DNA of 7,747 bases from JAAZMA01 sp036720245 (GTDB lineage Bacteria; Bacillota; Clostridia; Tissierellales; Tepidimicrobiaceae): the NCBI GenBank assembly GCA_036720245.1, contig DAIMNI010000081.1, positions 1-7,747 of the forward strand, read 5' to 3'. Position 1 is the stretch's first letter; the number at the start of each line of letters is the position of its first letter. Shown piece by piece: positions 1 through 6,500 of the stretch. The position numbers were made by a program, and so were the translations under genes. The notes under the pieces are model-generated. The model ran no database searches and was not told where the DNA came from. It saw only the letters and a program-made list of their open reading frames with translations.

Positions 1-33
1 GGAGGTCGGTAAATAAAATAATTATTTACCTCC
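1..33. repeat. edge inverted repeat / hairpin
   Basis: Positions 9-16 (GTAAATAA) pair with 22-29 (TTATTTAC), and GGAG at 1-4 can pair with CTCC at 30-33, leaving a four-base bulge (5-8). The loop is AATAA. No clean T-tract follows, so it is a weak terminator candidate for a gene to the left, or a regulatory dyad ahead of the gene starting at 81. The window edge hides the context. Between 34 and 66 I see only a poor promoter candidate (TATAAA at 50-55 without a good -35). Confidence 0.35.
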
Positions 34-80
34 TACCCGATTTCTGTAATATAAACTACTAATTATAGGGAGTGAGTTAA

Positions 81-1088
81 ATGAAAGTATATTATAACTC
101 TAGTTTATGGGACAAGTCCAAAGGAATATATGGAAGGCCTCAAAAGATAAATTGGGAGTTCGAAGATGGTGGACTAAGGCGAATTATTCCAAACATATAT
201 CATTTTTCTAAAGGTATTGTTTTCGACTTAATTACCATTATAGATGAAAAGGAATTCAGCAAATTTTATAATAAATATATAGATATAGAAGAGGAATTAA
301 GTCCTCTAGAACAAAGATTAGTGGAACAAGAACATCCCTATGATGAATTGAGTTTAAAAGATATTTGGATAAATGGGGAAAAGGTAAAGGAAGGGTATTC
401 TGGCAGTGGTGCATTTTATTCTGAATTAAATGGAGAACAGAATGAATTAAGCAAAATAAAGAAGGCCTATTCATCTATTTTAGAGGATGTGAATTGTTTC
501 AATTGTTATAGATACATGATACCTTATCCAGAAGCAGATTCTAAAATAGACAAGTTATTGCGATTCTTTCATTTATATAAAATAAAAGAAATAAAATTCG
601 ATACATATCCTAAGACTAAATTTTATCCCTTAGAAGGGGAGTTTGAAATGTCCCTAGAGGAAAACTTAAAAGAAATTATCTTTACTCACCCCACAACGGG
701 AATTGAACATAGACTATATTTTCAAAATCCTGAATTGCTACAAATTGAAGATCTATACCTTATACAAGCTAAATATGAAATAGAACCAGAACTACTAAAG
801 TGGAACAATTTACAATTTGATAGTAGCATCCATTATGGTGGCATGTCCACAGTAGATATGGATTCAAATTCTGCAGCATCTATTGGAATAATCGGTGGAG
901 CCGATGGCCCTACATCAATTATTATTGCAGGAAGAGAGGATAAAGAAATAAACTATGGGCAAAAGGGGCTGCCATTGCATAATGCACTATCTATACCTAG
1001 TTTAAAGAATCAGGATATATATAAATTTATACTTGAAGGAATTAATATAAGAATTGGTGAAAGTGAAGAATATAGATGGAAGCTATAA
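81..1088 (+). CDS. protein of unknown function carrying a decarboxylase-beta GGADGPT motif
   Basis: I do not recognise the overall family. The start is the ATG preceded by an AGGGAGTGAG ribosome binding site (67-76). The 335-residue product has no signal peptide, and most of it is hydrophilic and mixed alpha/beta in character, so it looks cytoplasmic. Residues 137-143 hold two nearby cysteines (NCFNC). Near the C-terminus, residues 264-285 form the only strongly apolar stretch and contain SIGIIGGADGPTSI. This closely matches the conserved region around the essential aspartate of the membrane beta subunit of Na+-translocating decarboxylases (oxaloacetate, methylmalonyl-CoA and glutaconyl-CoA types; the aspartate corresponds to Asp203 of Klebsiella OadB as I recall it). 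The rest of the protein has none of the membrane helices of that family, so a beta-subunit annotation would be misleading. The gene stands alone, convergent with queT. Existence as a gene is well supported; function is unknown. Confidence 0.85.
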   Translation: MKVYYNSSLWDKSKGIYGRPQKINWEFEDGGLRRIIPNIYHFSKGIVFDLITIIDEKEFSKFYNKYIDIEEELSPLEQRLVEQEHPYDELSLKDIWINGEKVKEGYSGSGAFYSELNGEQNELSKIKKAYSSILEDVNCFNCYRYMIPYPEADSKIDKLLRFFHLYKIKEIKFDTYPKTKFYPLEGEFEMSLEENLKEIIFTHPTTGIEHRLYFQNPELLQIEDLYLIQAKYEIEPELLKWNNLQFDSSIHYGGMSTVDMDSNSAASIGIIGGADGPTSIIIAGREDKEINYGQKGLPLHNALSIPSLKNQDIYKFILEGINIRIGESEEYRWKL

Positions 1089-1112
1089 TCAAAAGTGAAC
1101 TGGGATTGGCAT

Positions 1113-1144
1113 AAAAATGCACTGGGGTCTGTCCCCAGTGCATT
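1113..1144 (-). terminator. rho-independent terminator of queT, shared with the convergent gene
   Basis: A perfect 12-bp stem, 1116-1127 paired with 1133-1144, encloses a five-base loop. Read on the minus strand it is followed by five T's (to 1113), a standard intrinsic terminator. It overlaps the TAA stop of queT (1143-1145). On the plus strand the trailing sequence is only weakly T-rich, so it may also end transcription of the 81-1088 gene, less efficiently. The core GGGGTCTGTCCCC is unusually GC-rich for this region. Confidence 0.8.
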
Positions 1145-1619
1145 AATTATCTTTTAACATTTCCATAATATAATCATTTCTTTCCATAATTTTAAAAATA
1201 GGCACACCTATTAAACTTACTATAATAAATTCAGAAAGGGCTATTTGCCCAGCCACTATAAAGAAATTCACAGGTGTATCTGATAATAGATATATTTCTA
1301 AGCCTATAAAAGCATTAAATATAGCTGGCCAAAGGCTGGCTATATATATGTTTTTAGTCTTACTCATGGAATATAGTGCTAGGAAACTTAGAAAAGTACC
1401 ATATACTATATCAATTATTCCAAAGGGGCTTCCTATATTAGCTAGAGCATTTCCTAAAACCAGTGGTAGTATATAAAATGGGTCTAAATAAGCTAATAAT
1501 GTAAGTATTTCAGATACTCTAAATTGTAGTGGCCCATAAGATAATGAAGAAAAGGCATAAGTCAATACCACATATAAAGCAATTATGATTCCTGCTTTTG
1601 TTAATTTTTTTGTATTCAT
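1143..1619 (-). CDS. queT: QueT family queuosine-precursor transporter (ECF S component)
   Basis: Integral membrane substrate-binding (S) subunit of an energy-coupling-factor transporter. In this family it imports a queuosine precursor (preQ0/preQ1-type deazapurine) using a shared EcfA/EcfT module that is not encoded here. The 158-aa product is almost wholly hydrophobic, with about five to six helices. It has the conserved-looking block YGPLQFRVSEILTLLAYLDP at residues 28-47 followed by GNALANIGSPFGIIDIVYGT (56-75), which I recognise as QueT-like; the length is normal for the family. The ATG start is preceded by GGAGGG (1626-1631) with a six-base gap. Upstream lies a preQ1-type riboswitch with a terminator, which independently supports the substrate assignment: uptake would be shut off when preQ1 is plentiful. 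It is a single-gene transcription unit with its own promoter and terminator. It contains no CpG dinucleotide on my reading. Confidence 0.9.
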   Translation of the reverse strand: MNTKKLTKAGIIIALYVVLTYAFSSLSYGPLQFRVSEILTLLAYLDPFYILPLVLGNALANIGSPFGIIDIVYGTFLSFLALYSMSKTKNIYIASLWPAIFNAFIGLEIYLLSDTPVNFFIVAGQIALSEFIIVSLIGVPIFKIMERNDYIMEMLKDN

Positions 1620-1625
1620 AAATAT

Positions 1626-1649
1626 CCCTCCAAGATTTTGTTATCTTGG
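1626..1649 (-). promoter_or_regulatory. hairpin overlapping the queT ribosome binding site
   Basis: A perfect 7-bp inverted repeat, CCAAGAT (1630-1636) against ATCTTGG (1643-1649) with a six-base loop, lies between the riboswitch terminator and the queT start. On the transcript its 3' arm takes up the first two G's of the GGAGGG ribosome binding site (1626-1631). It could dampen translation. It could also be a chance stem; no ligand-binding structure is apparent. Confidence 0.35.
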
Positions 1650-1668
1650 CTGCCCAAATTGTTAAAAT

Positions 1669-1691
1669 AAAAAAACATCCCAAAGGGATGT
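1669..1691 (-). terminator. riboswitch-controlled terminator in the queT leader
   Basis: On the minus strand ACATCCC (1691-1685) pairs with GGGATGT (1681-1675) around a TTT loop. The T-run (1675-1669, its first T also closing the stem) then continues into an AT-rich tail. This is a compact intrinsic terminator in the 5' leader, well before the queT start. Its 5' arm is also the 3' arm of an alternative antiterminator stem (1698-1704 with 1683-1689), so the two folds exclude each other. Confidence 0.8.
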
Positions 1692-1738
1692 CAAACAATC
1701 CCTTGATTTTTTTTAAGTGGGTGCCAAGGAAACACTTT
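1683..1738 (-). ncRNA. preQ1 class I riboswitch (aptamer 1701-1737 plus antiterminator)
   Basis: Read on the minus strand, P1 is AAGTG (1737-1733) paired with CACTT (1719-1715). The 13-base loop is TTTCCTTGGCACC, followed by an A-rich tail (eight A's) and CAAGG (1705-1701). Loop CCTTG (1729-1725) pairs with tail CAAGG, giving the small H-type pseudoknot typical of preQ1-I aptamers. The loop ending CACC and the A-tract match what I recall of the consensus. The tail AAGGGAT (1704-1698) can instead pair with ATCCCTT (1689-1683) as an antiterminator that dissolves the downstream terminator. Ligand binding would lock CAAGG in the pseudoknot, free the terminator and turn queT off. The aptamer starts within a few bases of the predicted transcription start. 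The location upstream of queT makes this strong; the exact fold and the ligand (preQ1 versus preQ0) are inferred. Confidence 0.78.
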
Positions 1739-1747
1739 TTATAAGCT

Positions 1748-1775
1748 ATTATAATATAGCATAAATTGAGGTGAA
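1748..1775 (-). promoter_or_regulatory. queT promoter
   Basis: On the minus strand, TTCACC (1775-1770) lies 16 bases from a perfect TATAAT (1753-1748). Transcription would start around 1741, just before the riboswitch P1 stem at 1737, which fits a minimal leader. The -35 is only a four-of-six match to TTGACA. Confidence 0.55.
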
Positions 1776-1885
1776 TTACAAATAAATCCTGCAAGTCTAA
1801 TCATGGGAGATTCAAATCATGTTTTCATTATTTATAATATATTTATGAATTTTTTTGTCATGTGTAGAAACATTCCCATCTTCAA

Positions 1886-1894
1886 TGGTATAAT
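1886..1894 (+). promoter_or_regulatory. extended -10 promoter of the TetR gene
   Basis: TGGTATAAT is a perfect -10 hexamer with the TGn extension, and no convincing -35 stands 16-18 bases upstream. It would start transcription near 1901, only a few bases ahead of the ribosome binding site. The palindrome found upstream of the transporter gene is not repeated here, so there is no visible sign of autoregulation. The stretch 1795-1885 is AT-rich with nothing else I recognise. Confidence 0.5.
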
Positions 1895-1915
1895 ATATCC
1901 ATAGAGGTGATTAAT

Positions 1916-2521
1916 ATGGAAGAAAAAAATATAAATACCAAAGAAAAAATTTTATCCACTACTATTGAATTATATGGGATAAAAGGTGATATAACCGTAA
2001 GAGAGATTTGTAAGAAAGCTGGGGTAAATGTAGCTTCCATAAATTATCATTTTGGTTCAAAGGATAATTTATTAAAAGAAGTAGAAAAACATTATTCCAG
2101 ATTATTATTCAATATACAAAATGAAATAATACAAGATGACATAAAAGAGCCTAGGCAAAAATTAATGGATTGGGCAAATGTATTGATGGAATTTGTCTTG
2201 GAATATCCAGCATTAATAATGTTAGTAACAAATTTAGTTTTACAAGATCAAAGCTATAATCCAGAGATTATAGATAAGTTTATAGGAAATATAGAATCAA
2301 AGGAAAATATACAAAAAATAATATATTCTATTACTAAAATAGATGATGAAGAAATTTTAAATTTTAAATATATGCAACTATTTTCTGGAGTAATTGGGCC
2401 TATTATTTTTCAAATGATACCAAATATTAAGGATACCTATAAGGTATTTATGGATTTAAATAATGAGGAAGAAAGAAAAAGATATATAGAAAGTTTAGTA
2501 GAGACTATAGTAAAAAAATAA
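1916..2521 (+). CDS. TetR/AcrR family transcriptional regulator
   Basis: DNA-binding regulator of about 201 aa, a usual length for the family. The N-terminal helix-turn-helix is clear: a helix from about residue 8 (KEKILSTTIELY), then DITVREICKKAGVNVASINY (25-44) and HFGSKDNLLKEV, the classic TetR signature. The C-terminal half is all-helical and would hold the ligand pocket and dimer interface; I cannot assign an effector. The GTG at 1907 is in frame but lies inside the AGAGGTG ribosome binding site (1903-1909). The ATG at 1916, six bases downstream, is the better start. The gene is followed on the same strand by a promoter, a palindromic operator-like cluster and an MMPL transporter gene. 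By analogy with many TetR-pump pairs it probably represses that export operon. It has a single CpG, like its downstream neighbours. Confidence 0.9.
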   Translation: MEEKNINTKEKILSTTIELYGIKGDITVREICKKAGVNVASINYHFGSKDNLLKEVEKHYSRLLFNIQNEIIQDDIKEPRQKLMDWANVLMEFVLEYPALIMLVTNLVLQDQSYNPEIIDKFIGNIESKENIQKIIYSITKIDDEEILNFKYMQLFSGVIGPIIFQMIPNIKDTYKVFMDLNNEEERKRYIESLVETIVKK

Positions 2522-2531
2522 AAAATAAGTA

Positions 2532-2560
2532 TTGATTTTTATTTGAAATAGTAATAAGAT
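2532..2560 (+). promoter_or_regulatory. promoter of the MMPL export operon
   Basis: TTGATT (2532-2537) and TAAGAT (2555-2560) are separated by 17 bases; each matches four of six consensus bases. Transcription would begin around 2567, inside the palindromic cluster at 2559-2599. That is the position expected for a repressor operator. The operon could additionally be reached by read-through from the regulator gene. Confidence 0.45.
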
Positions 2561-2599
2561 GTATTTAAACAAATGTTTAAAACTATTGTTTAAATACAT
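2559..2599. promoter_or_regulatory. nested palindromic operator-like cluster (candidate TetR binding site)
   Basis: Two inverted repeats share one arm. TTTAAACA (2564-2571), two bases, then TGTTTAAA (2574-2581) is a perfect 8-bp dyad of the size typical for a TetR-dimer operator. ATGTATTTAAACA (2559-2571) also pairs perfectly over 13 bp with TGTTTAAATACAT (2587-2599). The half-site therefore occurs three times, two in one orientation and one in the other. It sits at the predicted transcription start of the transporter operon. Alternative reading: the 13-bp stem followed by a run of T's (2599-2605) could act as a weak terminator behind the regulator gene; it contains almost no G:C pairs, so I favour an operator. 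Confidence 0.6.
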
Positions 2600-2620
2600 T
2601 TTTTTATTGGGGGGATGTTT

Positions 2621-4687
2621 TTGTTAAGCTTAGCTAATCTTATAGTAAAACATAAAAAGCTAATAATATTTTTGTATATAATACTTAGTTTATTAGCATT
2701 TATAGGTAGTAGATTTGTAGAAGTAAATTATGATTTTTCTTTGTATTTGCCTCAAAGTCTAAACTCTATTCAAGGCAAAAATATACTAGAAGAAGAATTT
2801 GGCATAGGTGGCACTGCCTATGTATTAATAAAAGATGAATCTCTTAATGAAATAGAAAATTTAGTAAAGGACATTGAGACAATAGAAGGAATAAAAGAGG
2901 CAATATGGCTTGGGACTGTGGAAGATATATTTAAGCCTGAGGACTTTATGGACGAAAGTATTAAAAAAGAATTTTTATCTGGAAATTCAAATTTAATACA
3001 AATACATTTTTTAAATCCAAATGATTCATTAGAAACTGTAGAAGGGGTTAAGGAAATTCAAAATAGTTTAGGAGAGAAAGGAGTTATAGGAGGGCCTGCT
3101 GCTGTTTCTTATGATTTGCAATATATTACAGATAAAGAAGTAGTATATTATTCCCTAGTAGCCTTTATAATAATATCCATGATATTATTTTTGTCCCTAG
3201 AATCTTTTGTTGAGCCTATATTATTTTTCATAGCCATAGGAGTAGCCATAATATTAAATATGGGGACTAATATAGTATTTGATAATATATCCTACACCAC
3301 CCATTCTGTAGCAGCTATAATTCAATTAGCAGTTTCTATGGATTACTCTATATTTTTACTCCATAGATATATGGAAGAAAGGGGAAACTTTAAAGATAAT
3401 AATCAAGCCATGATAGTGGCTATCCAAAAAACTTTTAATTCAGTACTGTCCTCATCTATGACTACTGTTGCAGGCTTTTTAGCTCTCATCGTAATGAAAT
3501 ATACTATTGGTAGGGACATCGGTTTGGTCTTAGCCAAAGGAGTGCTTTTTAGTTTAATATCTGTAATTACACTGCTACCCGTTTTAATTTTATTATTTGA
3601 CAAATCAATTGAAAAATATAAGCATAAGGTTTTTTTACCAAGCTTTAATAAATCCGCAAACTTTATTATAAAAAGAAAATATATACTACTAATAATAGCA
3701 ATGATTATTGCCATACCAGCTTATTTAGCTGAGTCTAATGTAAAATACTACTATGCTAATGAAAAAGTCCTTCCAGCATCTTCAGATTCCAATATAGCAA
3801 TTAAAGAAATAGACAAATTGTTTTCAAATAAAAACCAATTAGCACTGATTTTGCCTAAAGGAGATAAATTAAAGGAAAATCAATTGGCAAAGGAATTAGA
3901 GGATATAGAAGGAGTGGGGGATGTAAATGGTCTGTATTCCATGGTAGATATAGCAATTCCAGAAAATTTCATACCAGAAGATATAAAAGAGAATTTCCAA
4001 TCAGAGAACTATTCTTTAATTAATATAAATTTAAATCTACCAATGGAAGGGGATATTACCAAGGATAGTTTAAATCAAATTAAAACAAAAGTATCCAAAT
4101 ATTATAATGAATGGTATCTAACAGGAGAATCTGCCATATATTCAGATTTACAAGAGACTACAGCTAAGGATTTTAGAAATGTAAGTATATTATCTGTAGT
4201 TCTAATATCTGTTATAATTCTCATAGCCTTTAAATCCATAACTATTCCAATAATTTTAATTTTTATTATTGAGTTAGGAATCTGGATTAATTTAGCTATA
4301 CCCTATATGAAAGGGAAAGAATTAAATTTCATTAGTTTTATAATAATAGGTGCTATACAATTAGGTGCTACAGTAGATTATGCCATACTTTTTACATCTA
4401 GATATTGGGAAAATTTAGAGAAAATTAATAATAGAACTATTGTGGACACAGGAAGACCTATACTTACATCGGCTTTAATACTATTTACTGGTACCTTTAG
4501 TGTATATTTGATTACTAGTATGACTAATGCTAAAGAACTGACTTTATTAATAGGTAGGGGGGCCATTATATCTTTAATTCTAGTTTTAATGGTGCTTCCA
4601 TCTCTACTTATAATATTCCATAAACTAATTAGCATAAGTACTATTAATTGGCCTAAAGTTGATAATATGAGGAGGGAAAAGTTTTGA
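2621..4687 (+). CDS. MMPL/RND family membrane transporter
   Basis: Cytoplasmic-membrane exporter of the RND superfamily, MMPL branch, expected to be driven by the proton gradient and often exporting lipids, amphiphiles or drugs. Numbered from the upstream ATG at 2615 (690 aa), it has the two-fold repeat of the family. Helix 1 is at about 14-32, with an extracytoplasmic domain to 175 and helices 2-6 to 328. Helix 7 is at about 354-373, with a second outer domain to 520 and helices 8-12 to 669. Each half has the Asp-Tyr pair used for proton relay in MmpL3-type pumps: D243-Y244 in SMDYSIFLLHRYMEE and D588-Y589 in TVDYAILFTSRYWE. I chose TTG 2621 because the only ribosome binding site, GGGGGG (2609-2614), touches ATG 2615 with no spacing but lies six bases from TTG. 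Starting there also gives MLSLANLIVKHKK, a familiar N-terminus. The stop overlaps the next start. Substrate unknown. Confidence 0.93.
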   Translation: MLSLANLIVKHKKLIIFLYIILSLLAFIGSRFVEVNYDFSLYLPQSLNSIQGKNILEEEFGIGGTAYVLIKDESLNEIENLVKDIETIEGIKEAIWLGTVEDIFKPEDFMDESIKKEFLSGNSNLIQIHFLNPNDSLETVEGVKEIQNSLGEKGVIGGPAAVSYDLQYITDKEVVYYSLVAFIIISMILFLSLESFVEPILFFIAIGVAIILNMGTNIVFDNISYTTHSVAAIIQLAVSMDYSIFLLHRYMEERGNFKDNNQAMIVAIQKTFNSVLSSSMTTVAGFLALIVMKYTIGRDIGLVLAKGVLFSLISVITLLPVLILLFDKSIEKYKHKVFLPSFNKSANFIIKRKYILLIIAMIIAIPAYLAESNVKYYYANEKVLPASSDSNIAIKEIDKLFSNKNQLALILPKGDKLKENQLAKELEDIEGVGDVNGLYSMVDIAIPENFIPEDIKENFQSENYSLININLNLPMEGDITKDSLNQIKTKVSKYYNEWYLTGESAIYSDLQETTAKDFRNVSILSVVLISVIILIAFKSITIPIILIFIIELGIWINLAIPYMKGKELNFISFIIIGAIQLGATVDYAILFTSRYWENLEKINNRTIVDTGRPILTSALILFTGTFSVYLITSMTNAKELTLLIGRGAIISLILVLMVLPSLLIIFHKLISISTINWPKVDNMRREKF

Positions 4688-6408
4688 AAAAAGTTCTATC
4701 TATTTTAATAGTATTTTGTTTAATGCTATCCACTTTCACCTTAGGTTTTGCAGAAGTTTTAAAAGATGAAACCATATACGTAAACTTAGACCATAATGGA
4801 AATTCCAAGGATATTAAAGTAGTCAATAGAATTTATGGAGAAAGTAATGATGAATACTATATAGACTATGGAGAGTATGAAAATATTAAACCTTTAGTAG
4901 ATATTAAACCTATTATAGAAAAGGACAAAATAAAATGGCCTTTAGAAAACATAAAAGATAAAGATATATATTACGAAGCCAACATAAATAATGAATTGCC
5001 TATGAAAATAGATATAAAATACTTTTTAGATAGAGAGGAAGTTTTAGGGAAAGATTTGGCAGGGCAATCTGGCAATTTTAAAATAGATATATCCATAGAA
5101 AATGAAAGCAATCTAAATACTCAAATTCAAATACCTCTTAATTTAGATATTTTCTCTAATATTAAAGTGGAAAATGGCACAGTTTCTGTAGTGGGGAAAA
5201 CCATGACAGTAGTATTCACCCATTTGCCCATAGGAAATGGAAAATTTAGTCTAGAAGCTAAGGGTGAAAATATAGAATTAGAGTCAATATTTATATCCTC
5301 AACTAATTCTAAAATTCCATTAGGAGATTTAGAGGATTTTACATCAGGTATAGACGAAATGGCAAAGGCATTTAATGAATTAGAAAAAGGCTCTAAAGAA
5401 TTAAATAAGGGGACTATTAGTTTAAAAGATGGTTTAAAAGCCTTAGCATCTGGAATCGGGGAATTTTATTCTGGATTTAATCAGCTAAATAATAAAACCA
5501 AAGAAATATCTAATGGCTTTAGTCAATTTAATTTAGGTTTTAAAACTTTAAATATAAATATGGGGGATTTAGTAAATGGAATTGGAGAATTAAATTATGG
5601 CTTTAAAACCATTGCAGAAGAAGGTAATGGCATTAATGATGGCTTATTTCAGTTAAAAGAAGGGGCTTCTAGTTTAGACGATGGTGCTAAAGAATTAAAT
5701 AATGGATTAAGCACCCTTAATTCTAATCATAAACAATTAGTAGAATTAGCCCAATCCTTACAAGATAGCCAAGACCCAAGAGTAAAAGCCTTAGCAGAAG
5801 GAATAATTGGAGAAGGAGTGGCTATTGAAAATTTAAGCAATGGATTAAATGAAAGTTATAAAGGAATAAATGCTATTTCAGAGAATAGCAATAAATTGTA
5901 TCTAGGTTATTCTGAGTATAACAAAGGTTTAAATGAAGTTTTTGGTGGATATAGTGAGTTAAATGAAAAACTTCAACCATTGCCTAAGGAATTAGAAAAT
6001 ATGTATAGTGGTCATATTCAATTAACTGAAGGGCTAGACACAATATTTGAAGGCCTGAATTCCATGGACAATGGAATTTCTGAAATTAATAATAATACAA
6101 AAATCCTTCCAGATAAAGTAGGTGAATTGGCAGAAGGGCAGAATGAATTAACCAAGGGAATATCTAAAATAAACAATGAAGGCATAGATAAGATAAAGGA
6201 CACTGTTGAAACATTTACTGAAAATGGAGAAGATAAAGAGGACAATTACACTTCCTTTGTAGACAGTAGAAATGGCAATAATTCCACTTGCCAATTTATA
6301 ATGAAGACACCAGCTATTAAAACAGAAAATTTAAAAAGAGAAGTAAAAATTGAGGAGAAGAATAATAAGGGTTTTCTGGAGAGGTTTTTAGATTTATTTA
6401 GGGGATAG
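4684..6408 (+). CDS. secreted YhgE/Pip-like LxxG heptad-repeat protein, partner of the MMPL pump
   Basis: 574 aa. Residues 1-23 are a signal peptide (MKK, apolar core, cut predicted after GFA); the cysteine at 12 does not sit in a lipobox. Residues 24-210 look like a beta-rich domain with alternating hydrophobic strands. From about 220 to 500 the protein is a long helical, coiled-coil-like region with repeated xxxLxxG heptads (for example ELEKGSKELNKG, SLKDGLKALASG, SLDDGAKELNNG). These are the hallmark of YhgE/Pip-type and MMPL-associated outer domains. A polar linker follows, then a short amphipathic end (FLERFLDLFRG). No membrane helix remains after the signal peptide, unlike full YhgE/Pip proteins. 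The TTG start has AGGAGGG (4670-4676) seven bases upstream and overlaps the transporter stop as TTGA, so coupled translation is likely. I infer an extracytoplasmic subunit or spacer acting with the pump; a cell-wall-spanning role is conceivable. Confidence 0.82.
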   Translation: MKKVLSILIVFCLMLSTFTLGFAEVLKDETIYVNLDHNGNSKDIKVVNRIYGESNDEYYIDYGEYENIKPLVDIKPIIEKDKIKWPLENIKDKDIYYEANINNELPMKIDIKYFLDREEVLGKDLAGQSGNFKIDISIENESNLNTQIQIPLNLDIFSNIKVENGTVSVVGKTMTVVFTHLPIGNGKFSLEAKGENIELESIFISSTNSKIPLGDLEDFTSGIDEMAKAFNELEKGSKELNKGTISLKDGLKALASGIGEFYSGFNQLNNKTKEISNGFSQFNLGFKTLNINMGDLVNGIGELNYGFKTIAEEGNGINDGLFQLKEGASSLDDGAKELNNGLSTLNSNHKQLVELAQSLQDSQDPRVKALAEGIIGEGVAIENLSNGLNESYKGINAISENSNKLYLGYSEYNKGLNEVFGGYSELNEKLQPLPKELENMYSGHIQLTEGLDTIFEGLNSMDNGISEINNNTKILPDKVGELAEGQNELTKGISKINNEGIDKIKDTVETFTENGEDKEDNYTSFVDSRNGNNSTCQFIMKTPAIKTENLKREVKIEEKNNKGFLERFLDLFRG

Positions 6409-6458
6409 ACTTTACACACAGAGGACTTAGAAATTTGATTATTCAAAATAATGATTTT

Positions 6459-6500
6459 AAAAAGCTGATAAGGCGATACAATTGTCCTGTCAGCTTTTTT
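6459..6500 (+). terminator. rho-independent terminator of the export operon
   Basis: AAAAAGCTGA (6459-6468) pairs with TCAGCTTTTT (6490-6499), and AGG/CCT (6471-6473 with 6486-6488) extends the stem past an imperfect join. A run of T's (6495-6500) follows. The A-run on the other side makes it potentially bidirectional, though no minus-strand gene lies nearby. It also marks the boundary at which CpG content rises. Confidence 0.8.

Noticed and set aside
81..1088. Annotating the first gene as a sodium-translocating decarboxylase beta subunit
   Set aside because: Only the GGADGPT segment matches; length, hydrophobicity and the rest of the sequence do not fit a multi-helix membrane subunit.
1519..1794. 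Minus-strand open frame of 91 codons upstream of and overlapping the queT start
   Set aside because: It runs through the promoter, riboswitch and terminator, has no good ribosome binding site, and overlaps queT in another frame; the leader structure explains the region.
1822..1850. Imperfect AT palindrome TTCAT...ATGAA upstream of the TetR gene as an operator
   Set aside because: Only the outer five bases pair cleanly and the interior is generic AT sequence; it shares no half-site with the cluster at 2559-2599.
2559..2605. Pure terminator for the TetR gene
   Set aside because: The stem is nearly all A:T, and the nested 8-2-8 dyad plus position at the predicted start point fit an operator better. 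A terminator role is not excluded.
4699..4722. Lipoprotein signal at the cysteine of the repeat protein (residue 12)
   Set aside because: The residue before the cysteine is Phe and the cysteine is in the middle of the apolar core; a standard signal peptidase cut after residue 23 fits better.
5340..6200. DNA tandem repeat or CRISPR-like array in the repeat-protein gene
   Set aside because: The periodicity is at protein level (LxxG heptads) with divergent codons; there is no exact DNA repeat with spacers.
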